This document shows, piece after piece, positions 1-6,768 of a stretch of DNA of 8,272 nt. The notes under the pieces were generated by a model. That model made no database searches. It was not told the DNA's origin and worked only from the letters and a program-made list of their open reading frames with translations. Within the stretch, counting starts at the first letter, position 1, and every line of letters begins with the position of its first letter. This DNA comes from GCA-2715645 sp042095375 (GTDB lineage Bacteria > Bacteroidota > Bacteroidia > Cytophagales > MED-G16). Position numbers and translations under genes: made by a program. Where the stretch lies: assembly GCA_042095375.1 (NCBI GenBank), contig JBELBJ010000047.1:1-8272 (forward strand), written 5' to 3'.

Positions 1-1231
1 GAAAATCTTTATCTAAAAATGGGACCCTACACTCTACACCCCAGGCTGCCATTGATTTATTAGCCCTTAAACAATCATATAAATGTAACTTATTCAATTT
101 TCTTACTGTTTCTTCATGAAATTCTTTAGCATTTGGTGCCTTATGAAAATAAAGATATCCTCCAAAAATTTCATCTGCTCCTTCACCTGATAATACCATC
201 TTTATTCCCATTGATTTGATGATTCTTGCTAATAAATACATTGGAGTAGAAGCTCTGATAGTTGTAACATCATAGGTTTCAAGAAAATAAATCACATCCC
301 TTATTGCATCGAAACCTTCTTGAATAGTAAAAGTTTGTTCATGGTGAACAGTTCCAATATAATTGGCAGCCTCTCTGGATGCTTCTAGGTCAGGAGAATT
401 TTCAAGACCAATTGCAAAAGAATGTATTTGTGGCCACCAAGCATCTTTCTTACCATCAGATTCTATTCTCTTCTGAGAAAACTTTTTCACAAGCGCAGCA
501 ATAATTGATGAATCTAATCCTCCTGAAAGAAGAACGCCAAAAGGAACATCTGACATTAACTGATTTTTTACAGATTTCTCAAGAGCTTGCTTTAAAGAAC
601 TGATAGAAGTTTTATTTTCAGAAATCTTATTATAATCCATCCAGTCTTTTTTATAGTATTTGATGTATTTTTTACTTTTACTTGAATAATAATGTCCGGG
701 AGGAAACTCTTCTATTTTTTTACAATATTTAACAAGAGATTTCATCTCAGATGCAACATTTAAATTGTTATATTCATCCCAACCAATATATAACGGAATC
801 ACTCCAATAGGATCTCTAGCTATTAAATACTCATTTTTTTTCGCATCATACAGAGCAAATGCAAAAATGCCATTCAAGTCATTTAAAAAATCAACACCTT
901 TATTTTTATATAGTGACAGAATAACTTCACAATCAGAATTAGTTAGATAATTGTATTTTATATTTTTATTTTTTCTGATTTTTTTATGATTATAAATTTC
1001 ACCGTTTACTGAAAGGATTAAATCTTCACTTTCAGATTTTATAGGTTGTTTCCCGGAATTTATATCTACAATACATAATCTCTCATGAGCTAAGATAGCA
1101 TTAGGAGAAGTAAAAATACCAGACCAATCAGGACCTCTATGTCTTACTAACTTAATCATTTCTAAAGATCTTTTTCTCATCAGATCATTAGGAGAATCAT
1201 TAATATCAAATAAAGCAAATATTCCACACAT
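1..1231 (-). CDS. asnB: Asparagine synthetase (glutamine-hydrolysing), class B; 3' end cut by window edge
   Basis: This gene encodes the cytosolic enzyme that makes asparagine from aspartate, glutamine and ATP. The first 410 codons are present; the E. coli enzyme has about 554, so roughly the last quarter lies outside the window. The start is fixed by the catalytic cysteine: the protein begins Met-Cys-Gly-Ile-Phe, and Cys2 becomes the N-terminal nucleophile of the class II glutaminase domain (about residues 2-195). R51, N76-G77 and D100 fit the glutamine-binding positions, and RHRGPDWSG lies at 30-38. The synthetase domain carries the ATP PP-loop SGGLDSS at 236-242 and the SGEGADEIFGGY motif at 348-359; the fragment ends just after a VPFLD motif typical of the family. 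The reading frame is open throughout. There is no Shine-Dalgarno sequence. The ATG lies only 11 bases after the U-tract of the tRNA-Lys terminator and I see no promoter of its own, so transcription may depend on read-through. Identification is secure; the intactness of the C-terminus cannot be judged. Confidence 0.95.
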   Translation of the reverse strand, partial: MCGIFALFDINDSPNDLMRKRSLEMIKLVRHRGPDWSGIFTSPNAILAHERLCIVDINSGKQPIKSESEDLILSVNGEIYNHKKIRKNKNIKYNYLTNSDCEVILSLYKNKGVDFLNDLNGIFAFALYDAKKNEYLIARDPIGVIPLYIGWDEYNNLNVASEMKSLVKYCKKIEEFPPGHYYSSKSKKYIKYYKKDWMDYNKISENKTSISSLKQALEKSVKNQLMSDVPFGVLLSGGLDSSIIAALVKKFSQKRIESDGKKDAWWPQIHSFAIGLENSPDLEASREAANYIGTVHHEQTFTIQEGFDAIRDVIYFLETYDVTTIRASTPMYLLARIIKSMGIKMVLSGEGADEIFGGYLYFHKAPNAKEFHEETVRKLNKLHLYDCLRANKSMAAWGVECRVPFLDKDF

Positions 1232-1242
1232 AACTTAGATAT

Positions 1243-1267
1243 AAAAAAAACCTCTCATTTTGAGAGG
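1243..1267 (-). terminator. Intrinsic terminator after tRNA-Lys, before asnB
   Basis: Read on the minus strand, a perfect 7-bp stem (CCTCTCA / TGAGAGG, arms at 1261-1267 and 1251-1257) with a 3-base AAA loop is followed by eight T residues (1243-1250). This is a textbook Rho-independent terminator. It begins 6 bases past the tRNA 3' end and its T-tract ends 11 bases before the asnB start. It could either end the tRNA transcript completely or act as a partial terminator controlling read-through into asnB. Confidence 0.85.
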
Positions 1268-1273
1268 TCAATG

Positions 1274-1346
1274 TGAGTCGCCTGGGCCTCGAACCCAGGA
1301 CCCCATCCTTAAAAGGGATGTGCTCTACCAACTGAGCTAGCGACTC
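1274..1346 (-). tRNA. tRNA-Lys (anticodon UUU)
   Basis: The 73-base cloverleaf reads cleanly on the minus strand. A fully paired 7-bp acceptor stem (GAGTCGC / GCGACTC) is followed by bases TA, a D-arm with a 4-bp stem GCTC / GAGC, A26, and a 5-bp anticodon stem CATCC / GGATG. The loop is CTTTTAA, giving anticodon TTT. A 5-base variable loop, a T-arm with stem CTGGG / CCCAG and loop TTCGAGG, and discriminator A complete it. The CCA end is not encoded (the bases after the discriminator read CAT), so it must be added by CCA transferase. A promoter lies about 20 bases upstream and a strong terminator just downstream. Confidence 0.97.
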
Positions 1347-1365
1347 AATAAATTTATATTACGCG

Positions 1366-1396
1366 CAAAAGTAGAAAGATGTTAATCAAATTACAA
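1366..1396 (-). promoter_or_regulatory. Bacteroidota-type promoter of tRNA-Lys
   Basis: On the minus strand the -7 box TACTTTTG (1366-1373) matches the Bacteroidota consensus TAnnTTTG exactly. A TTG -33 element (1394-1396) lies 20 bases upstream, within the usual spacing of this sigma factor. Transcription would start near 1359, about 13 bases before the tRNA. It is the best-formed promoter in the window and probably also supplies any transcript reaching asnB. Confidence 0.7.
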
Positions 1397-1436
1397 TAAT
1401 GTAAAATAATAATTTAAAAATTATTAATTTTTAAGT

Positions 1437-4037
1437 ATGAAACGATTGATTATACTTTCTGTTCTTCTTTTTAATTTGTATTCTTCTTACTCTCAGCAGA
1501 AAGAATCACCATTGGTAAATTCTTTTCATGAACATATTAAGTTAAAAAATGAAAGTAATATACATTTAGATTGGATTAGCCTAGGGCCAGTTTTAAATTC
1601 TGCAAGAGTAGAATCAATTCAAGTTGATGAAAAAAATCCAGGGACAATGTATGTAGCATTTGGATCTGGTAATTTATGGAAAACTGTAAATAATGGAATA
1701 ACCTGGAAGCCAATATTTGAAAATCAACCATCACTTGGAATCGGAGATATAGCCCTAGCTCCATCAAATTCAGATATTATATATGTTGGAACAGGAGAAA
1801 GTTTGAAAAAAGCTAGAAACTTTACAATGCCAGGAACTGGGATGTATAGATCTACTAATGCGGGTGACACATGGGAACATATTGGATTAGAAGATTCTTG
1901 GCATATAGGGGAAATAAGTGTTCATCCTACAAATCCAGATATAGTATTAGTAAGCGTTTTAGGGCATTTTTGGTCAAAAAATGTAAATAGAGGTATTTAT
2001 AAAACTGAAGATGGTGGAAAATCATGGAAACATGTCCTATACATTGATGAGAATACAGGATCCAATGATATCGTTATATCTAACTCTAATCCAAAAGTAA
2101 TCTATGCTTCTATGTGGGAAAATAACCCAGGAATAAGTGGACTAAATAGTGGTATTTATAAAAGTTTAGATGGCGGTGATAATTGGGAAAAATTAATTAA
2201 TGGATTACCCTATGGTAAAAAGATGGGTAGAATAGGATTAGCAGTTTCATACTCAAATCCAAATAAAGTGTATGCTTTAATAGATAATTTGTCAAAAAAT
2301 AGAAGTGAAGCTGCAGAAGTATATAAAACTATTGATGGAGGAAAATTATGGGAAAGAACACACGAAGATGAATTAATGATATTTCCAGGAATTGGTTGGT
2401 ATTTTGCAGATATTTATGTTAATCCGAAAGATGATGAGGAAATTTATTCTTTAGGTGTAAGAATAGCAAAAAGTATGGATGGTGGTAAAACTTTTAATAA
2501 TCTTTATGGAACTGTGAAAAGAATTAATCCAAGTGATGCAAAGTTTCTTCATCTTGACCATTGTGAATTATGGATTAATCCAAAAAATCCAAAACACATT
2601 GCTTTAGGCAATGATGGAGGATTATTTGTGAGTTATGATAAAGGAGAAAGTTGGATGCACTATAACAACATACCTGCCGGTGAATTTTATGATATAACAA
2701 TTAGTAATGAAGAACCATATCTTATTTATGGTGGAACACAAGACGATGCAACAGTTTATGGACCAGCAAAAGAATGGAATAATAAATATTCTGATAAATG
2801 GAAATACCTTTGGATTGATGCTTGGGATGGAGGTGATGGGTGTGTTACTGAGGTAGACCCAATAGATCCTAGCATTGTTTACTTCAGCATGCAAAATGGT
2901 GCAATTAGGAGAAAAAATATGAAAACCGGAAAATCTATTTCTATAAAGCCTAAACTACCAAAAGAAAATTCAAATACATTAAATTATAATTTCATCACAC
3001 CTTATTTTATCTCTCCTCATAACAATAAAACCCTATATCATGGGGGAAATTTTGTAATGAAAACAATTGATCAAGGAAATTCGTGGAGTTCAATTAGTCC
3101 AGACCTTAGCAAATCAAAAACTTTAGAAAAAAATTCATTTTCTGCTGGAGCTATAGCTGAGTCATCACTCCAAAAAGGATTATTATATTATGGTTCTGAT
3201 AAAGGCAGTTTTTGGGTTACTGAAAATGATGGTCAAAGTTGGAAGGAAAATTCAAAAAATATTAAAGACAATTATATTAGAAGCATTTATCCTTCAAAAT
3301 TTTCCAAATCAAGAGTTTATATGGCTATGAGCGGGATAAATTACGATGATTTAGGAAATTATATCTACATATCAGAAAATTATGGAAAAGATTGGAAAAG
3401 TATAAGGTCAAACCTCCCAAATGAACCTGCTAATATTATTATCGAAGATTTAAAATACGAAAATGTATTGTATGCTGGACTATACAGAGGTGTTTATATT
3501 TCTTTTGACAGAGGAAATTCTTGGTCAATACTTGGGAAAAACCTTCCTATAGTAAGCATTTCAGATTTAATAATTGATGAAAAATCTGGGGATTTAATTG
3601 CTGCTACTCATGGAAGAGGAATCTATAAACTAAATCTAAATCCAATTCATTATTCAATAAAAAAAGGAGTATCAGTTGAAAAAAATATTTTATTTCCTAT
3701 AAGTGATATAAATAGACCTTTAATAAATGACACACACAAAGAACCAATTTCAAGTAGTGCAGAAAAGCTATCTATTTCATTTTTTATTAACAAGAATGAA
3801 AAAGTATTAACCGAGGTTTATAACGATAAAAATGATTTAATTTGGAGATATAAATTTGATGCAAAAAAAGGATTCAATGAATTTAGATGGGATATTATTT
3901 ATGAAAAAACAAAAAGTAATTTACCTTACTTTATTCATTACAACAAATATCTTCCAGCAGGAAAGTATAAATTAAATCTTAAATTATCCGATGAAAATTT
4001 TGAAGAATCGTTCAATGTATATGAATACAATAATTAA
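1437..4037 (+). CDS. Exported BNR/Asp-box beta-propeller protein, VPS10 (sortilin)-like family
   Basis: An 866-residue exported protein of the VPS10/BNR-repeat family, often annotated simply as glycosyl hydrolase although catalysis is generally unproven. A signal peptide occupies residues 1-19 (Lys-Arg, hydrophobic core, likely cleavage SYS|Q). I count eleven Asp boxes (S/T-x-D/N-x-G-x-x-W type), starting near residues 83, 139, 190, 243, 298, 346, 399, 543, 595, 646 and 689, consistent with two beta-propellers. The box-free part (about 407-542) holds the family's GTQDD (433-437) and GGDG (465-468) segments. ATHGRGIY (723-730) closes the propeller region as in relatives. Residues about 770-866 form a beta-rich tail with FRWD and LPAGKYKLNL, like the FlgD/Ig-type end of these proteins. 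I see no T9SS sorting domain, so it is probably periplasmic or envelope-held. Family members I know of are often about 1000 residues, so this one is compact. Its 3' end overlaps the next gene by 17 bases. Substrate or ligand is unknown; the family call is firm, a hydrolase function is not. Confidence 0.88.
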   Translation: MKRLIILSVLLFNLYSSYSQQKESPLVNSFHEHIKLKNESNIHLDWISLGPVLNSARVESIQVDEKNPGTMYVAFGSGNLWKTVNNGITWKPIFENQPSLGIGDIALAPSNSDIIYVGTGESLKKARNFTMPGTGMYRSTNAGDTWEHIGLEDSWHIGEISVHPTNPDIVLVSVLGHFWSKNVNRGIYKTEDGGKSWKHVLYIDENTGSNDIVISNSNPKVIYASMWENNPGISGLNSGIYKSLDGGDNWEKLINGLPYGKKMGRIGLAVSYSNPNKVYALIDNLSKNRSEAAEVYKTIDGGKLWERTHEDELMIFPGIGWYFADIYVNPKDDEEIYSLGVRIAKSMDGGKTFNNLYGTVKRINPSDAKFLHLDHCELWINPKNPKHIALGNDGGLFVSYDKGESWMHYNNIPAGEFYDITISNEEPYLIYGGTQDDATVYGPAKEWNNKYSDKWKYLWIDAWDGGDGCVTEVDPIDPSIVYFSMQNGAIRRKNMKTGKSISIKPKLPKENSNTLNYNFITPYFISPHNNKTLYHGGNFVMKTIDQGNSWSSISPDLSKSKTLEKNSFSAGAIAESSLQKGLLYYGSDKGSFWVTENDGQSWKENSKNIKDNYIRSIYPSKFSKSRVYMAMSGINYDDLGNYIYISENYGKDWKSIRSNLPNEPANIIIEDLKYENVLYAGLYRGVYISFDRGNSWSILGKNLPIVSISDLIIDEKSGDLIAATHGRGIYKLNLNPIHYSIKKGVSVEKNILFPISDINRPLINDTHKEPISSSAEKLSISFFINKNEKVLTEVYNDKNDLIWRYKFDAKKGFNEFRWDIIYEKTKSNLPYFIHYNKYLPAGKYKLNLKLSDENFEESFNVYEYNN

Positions 4038-4728
4038 GACGAAAGTTTTAATATTTTTTTTAATATTCTTTACCATAAACATTTTTGCTAATGAAAAATA
4101 CCTTTTAAATAAGGGAGATTCATTATTTAAATTAAAAAAATATGTAGACGCTAAAAAATTATATGAAAATTTATTTTATGAAAAAAATTATTTTTCAGAT
4201 GCTATGTTATTAAAATTATCATTCATAGAAGAAGGTATAGGAAATTATGATAAGGCGTTAATTTATTTATCAAAACATTATAATCAAACGCATAACAAAG
4301 AAACATCAGCTAAAATAAAATCTATTGCAAAAAAAAATGACCTAATTGGTTTTGAGCAAAATGACTTATCATTAATTCTTAATTTTTATAATAAAAATAT
4401 TTATTTGATATATTCACTTATAGTTATTTTTCTTGTATTATATCTGATTTTTGGGAAAAAGGAATCTATAAATAGTCTCACAATATTTATTATAATTTCA
4501 GTACTTATTTTGATTATAATGAACACAAATCTTACAAAAAAAGAAGGGATAATATCTAAAGATAATGCATATATTATGAATGGGCCATCATCTGGATCAG
4601 ATGTTTATTCAATAATTAATAAGGGAAATAAATTAAAAATATCTAATAATACCTCTATATGGTATGAGGTAATCTTTGAAAACAAAAAAAAATATATTAG
4701 AAAAAAAAATATTTCTTTAATTGATTAA
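4021..4728 (+). CDS. TPR / two-transmembrane / SH3-like membrane protein, BatE-like architecture
   Basis: I take the start at 4021 (235 residues). It places a clean signal peptide (about 1-23, ending IFA|N) at the N-terminus and overlaps the upstream gene by only 17 bases. Starts at 3991 or 4015 are possible but add a polar, basic leader. Residues about 27-90 hold two degenerate TPR helix pairs (GDSLFKLKKYVDAKKLYENL, then a segment with GNYDKALIYL). Two membrane helices follow (about 127-145 and 152-168), joined by a short loop with GKKES that is probably cytoplasmic. An SH3b-like domain lies at about 176-235 (NAYIMNGPSSGSDVY, GNKLKI, WYEVIFENKKKYI). Both the TPR and SH3 parts would face the periplasm. 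This order matches BatE proteins of the Bacteroidota Bat (aerotolerance) operon, but no BatA-D gene is seen here, so I call it only BatE-like. It is likely co-translated with the propeller gene. The 3' end overlaps the convergent dehydrogenase by 4 bases. Confidence 0.75.
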   Translation: MNTIIKTKVLIFFLIFFTINIFANEKYLLNKGDSLFKLKKYVDAKKLYENLFYEKNYFSDAMLLKLSFIEEGIGNYDKALIYLSKHYNQTHNKETSAKIKSIAKKNDLIGFEQNDLSLILNFYNKNIYLIYSLIVIFLVLYLIFGKKESINSLTIFIIISVLILIIMNTNLTKKEGIISKDNAYIMNGPSSGSDVYSIINKGNKLKISNNTSIWYEVIFENKKKYIRKKNISLID

Positions 4729-4737
4729 TTTTTTTTT
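4701..4737. terminator. Possible bidirectional terminator at the convergent gene ends
   Basis: An inverted repeat with A9T (4701-4710) and AT9 (4728-4737) arms surrounds the two stop codons, with a smaller TTAA-TTGA-TTAA hairpin (4717-4728) at its centre. Each strand therefore has a hairpin followed by nine T residues just after its own stop. The stems are purely A/T, so they are weak, and in such AT-rich DNA a chance origin is possible. Both T-tracts are inside the lysine-rich C-terminal codons of the opposite gene. Confidence 0.4.
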
Positions 4738-5537
4738 AATAATGATTCTTTCTCATTAAGAATCTCTTTGTATGCCAATCTATCTGATAATTTTGGAAAC
4801 CAGTTTTTAATTAAATGAGCTAATTTCCCCTTAAAAGTAAAAATCATATTTCTCTTTTTCTTTGAGTAACCAATAAAAATTTTTCTTGCCAAAAATTCAG
4901 GATCCATCATTTTTTTACTATCTCTTGATGAAGGACCTTCCTTACGACCATCACTTTTTAATGTATTTAATCGAAAATTACTTTTCACATATCCAGGAGA
5001 AATTACCATTACATTTATTTCTTTATTTAATAATTCTAATCTTAGAGAATCAAAAAATCCTTGCATGGCATGTTTGGATGCTACATATGCTGATCGAGTA
5101 GGTGTAGCTATGAAACCATTTAGAGAGGATATAGCAATGATAGTACCTTTTGTTTTTTCTAAATACGGTAAGGAAAATTTAGAACCATATATTGCACCAA
5201 AAAAATTGATATTAAAAAGCTTTTTGAAAATTTTGAGATCAACATTTTCAAATAAAGATCTTATTGAAATACCAGCGTTACAAATTAACACATCAATTCT
5301 TCCAAAAGACTTTATAGCAAAATCAACCATTTTTTTATTATCATTTTCTTTTGAAACATCATGAATAAGGCTTTTATGTTCAATATTATATTTATTTAGA
5401 TTATTAGATACAATCTTAATTCTATCATCACTGGTTCCTGTAATTAATAATCTAAAACCCTCTTTACCAAACTGATAAGCAAGTGCTTCACCTATTCCTG
5501 AAGAAGCCCCAGTTATAATTGCAACTTTTTTTTCCAT
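4725..5537 (-). CDS. Short-chain dehydrogenase/reductase (classical SDR, DHRS7-like)
   Basis: A 270-residue NAD(P)(H)-dependent oxidoreductase of the classical SDR type, a length usual for the family. The Rossmann cofactor motif TGASSGIG is at 9-16, the adenine-contacting D60 follows, and CNAG is at 86-89. The full catalytic tetrad is present: N111, S138 (in AISSLNG), Y151 and K155 (YVASK). SPG at 179-182 forms the usual nicotinamide-side turn. T35-S36 after the second strand, rather than an acidic residue, suggests NADP(H) over NAD(H), but this is tentative. The segment SNFRLNTLKSDG (186-197) resembles the substrate loop of DHRS7-type SDRs, which reduce or oxidise carbonyls on lipid-like or steroid-like substrates. 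The lysine-rich C-terminal 45 residues lack an obvious membrane helix. The gene stands alone, diverging from the PLP-enzyme gene with a TATATTTG box just upstream of its start. The substrate cannot be told from sequence. Confidence 0.92.
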   Translation of the reverse strand: MEKKVAIITGASSGIGEALAYQFGKEGFRLLITGTSDDRIKIVSNNLNKYNIEHKSLIHDVSKENDNKKMVDFAIKSFGRIDVLICNAGISIRSLFENVDLKIFKKLFNINFFGAIYGSKFSLPYLEKTKGTIIAISSLNGFIATPTRSAYVASKHAMQGFFDSLRLELLNKEINVMVISPGYVKSNFRLNTLKSDGRKEGPSSRDSKKMMDPEFLARKIFIGYSKKKRNMIFTFKGKLAHLIKNWFPKLSDRLAYKEILNEKESLLKKN

Positions 5538-5545
5538 AATTCTTT

Positions 5546-5553
5546 CAAATATA
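5546..5553 (-). promoter_or_regulatory. Possible -7 box for the SDR gene
   Basis: TATATTTG on the minus strand matches the Bacteroidota TAnnTTTG -7 consensus and ends 8 bases before the SDR start codon, implying an almost leaderless transcript. No TTG is found at the expected -33 distance, so this is weaker than the tRNA promoter. Confidence 0.4.
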
Positions 5554-5562
5554 AATTATAAA

Positions 5563-5591
5563 CTGATAATATATATTATTTAGTATTTTTG
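5563..5591 (+). promoter_or_regulatory. Likely promoter of the PLP-enzyme gene
   Basis: TATTTTTG (5584-5591) matches the TAnnTTTG -7 consensus. A CTG triplet (5563-5565), one base off TTG, lies 18 bases upstream as a possible -33 element. The predicted start near 5598 leaves a leader of about 12 bases before the ATG at 5611, too short for a riboswitch. Confidence 0.5.
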
Positions 5592-5610
5592 TAGTCAAAA
5601 TTAACTAAAA

Positions 5611-6768
5611 ATGGATAAGTCAGAAATTTATAATCACCTTGGAGAGGATCGTGAGGATTATTTTAATGCAGGTGCTCCTCCAATAATTGCAACTAGTAAT
5701 TTTCTATTCAATTCTGTAGAAGAAATTCGAAATGCACTTAGTTACAAAAATGGAATACCATTTTATACAAGAGGTGTCAATCCAACGACTAAAATACTTG
5801 AAAAAAAAATTGCAGCTCTAGAAAAAACTGAAAGTGCTCTAGCATTTTCTAGTGGGATGAGTGCAATAAGTGCTGCTATATTTTCTCAATTGAAATCAGG
5901 TGATAATATTATTTCTATAAATAAACCCTACATCGGAACAAATAAACTTATGAAAGAAATTTTACCTAATTTCAATATTTCAACGACATTTATTAAGGGA
6001 AATAAAATTAAAGACTTTGAAGATGCATTTAAAAAAAATACCAAACTTATTTATTTAGAAAGCCCAAATTCTTGGACTTTTGAAATGCAAGATCTTGAAA
6101 AGATAGCAGATTTCGCAAAAAAAAATAAATTAATCACAATAATTGATAATAGCTATGCCTCACCAATAAATTGTAATCCACATGTTTGGGGTATTGATAT
6201 TGTAGTTCACTCAGCAACAAAATATATTAGTGGACATGGTGATGTAATGGGAGGTGTAGTTTGTAGTACAAAAAAAATAATTGATCAAATTTTTGGCCAT
6301 CAATATAAAGTTAATGGAGGAATAATATCACCATTTAACTCTTGGCTTTTCATAAGAGGGCTTAGAACTTTAGAAATGAGGATGAAATTTATAGCTGAAA
6401 ATACTCCAAAAGTTGTTAGTTATCTTGAAAAACATCCAAAAATAAATAAGGTAATTTATCCACATGGAAAAGACTTTAAACAAAAAGATCTGGTCGATAA
6501 ATATTTAAAAAAACCTTGTGGTCAATTTTCAATACAACTTAAAACTTCAGATAAAGATGAAATTGAAAGTTTTTGCAATAAACTAAAATATTTTAAAATG
6601 GCATGTTCATGGGGTGGTCATGAATCTTTAATATTTCCTGAAATCGCAAATTTTGGAAATGAATATTTTGATGAATCGGAGGCATTACCATTAAATTTTG
6701 TAAGATTTTATGTTGGATTGGAAGATTCTAAATTTTTAATAAAAGATATAGAAAAAGCACTTAGTTAA
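5611..6768 (+). CDS. PLP-dependent trans-sulfuration enzyme, probable cystathionine beta-lyase (MetC-like)
   Basis: A 385-residue fold-type I PLP enzyme of the Cys/Met metabolism family, near the usual 380-400. The Schiff-base lysine is K204 in SATKYISGHGD; D179 (IIDNSYA) would contact the pyridine nitrogen. Y52 and R54 (YTRG) are the phosphate-binding pair donated by the neighbouring subunit. SSGMSA (80-85) contacts the cofactor phosphate, Y107 is at the ring-stacking position, and S333 and R365 fit the substrate carboxylate site. Three stretches resemble E. coli MetC more than cystathionine gamma-synthase: ESPNSWTFEMQDL (150-162) in place of the usual TPTNP-type segment, CSWGGHESLI (332-341), and VRFYVGLED (364-372). 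MetC cleaves cystathionine to homocysteine, pyruvate and ammonia in methionine synthesis. Methionine gamma-lyase or cysteine desulfhydrase activity is possible, because specificity in this family is hard to read from sequence. No other sulfur gene is adjacent. The gene stands alone and ends with an 8-base overlap with the convergent amidohydrolase. Confidence 0.9.
   Translation: MDKSEIYNHLGEDREDYFNAGAPPIIATSNFLFNSVEEIRNALSYKNGIPFYTRGVNPTTKILEKKIAALEKTESALAFSSGMSAISAAIFSQLKSGDNIISINKPYIGTNKLMKEILPNFNISTTFIKGNKIKDFEDAFKKNTKLIYLESPNSWTFEMQDLEKIADFAKKNKLITIIDNSYASPINCNPHVWGIDIVVHSATKYISGHGDVMGGVVCSTKKIIDQIFGHQYKVNGGIISPFNSWLFIRGLRTLEMRMKFIAENTPKVVSYLEKHPKINKVIYPHGKDFKQKDLVDKYLKKPCGQFSIQLKTSDKDEIESFCNKLKYFKMACSWGGHESLIFPEIANFGNEYFDESEALPLNFVRFYVGLEDSKFLIKDIEKALS

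Noticed and set aside
765..950. 61-codon plus-strand open frame
   Set aside because: It is antisense to asnB, whose frame is fully supported by motifs on both sides; the peptide has no recognisable features.
1274..1346. tRNA-Lys as an integration site for a mobile element
   Set aside because: No integrase, no repeated tRNA 3' end and no change in composition are seen on either side.
1576..1767. 63-codon minus-strand open frame
   Set aside because: Lies wholly antisense within the propeller gene, with no promoter or domain signal.
2622..2894. 90-codon minus-strand open frame rich in hydrophobic residues
   Set aside because: Antisense to the conserved GTQDD/GGDG part of the propeller gene; its hydrophobic content follows from complementing Asp/Asn-rich codons.
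3991..4020. Longer start for the TPR/SH3 protein at 3991 (or 4015)
   Set aside because: It would deepen the overlap with the propeller gene to 47 bases and put a basic, polar leader before the signal peptide; 4021 gives a normal export signal. Translation-start mapping could still change this.
1437..4037. Sialidase function suggested by the many Asp boxes
   Set aside because: Asp boxes are structural; the layout with GTQDD, GGDG and ATHGRGIY fits the VPS10-like family, and the arginine triad of sialidases is not recognisable.
4886..5364. Two overlapping plus-strand open frames (4886-5101 and 5065-5364)
   Set aside because: Both are antisense to the SDR gene, which has a complete catalytic tetrad and cofactor motif.
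5538..5610. SAM riboswitch before the sulfur amino acid enzyme
   Set aside because: The predicted leader is only about 12 bases and the whole spacer is 73 bases of A/T-rich DNA without the paired structure needed.
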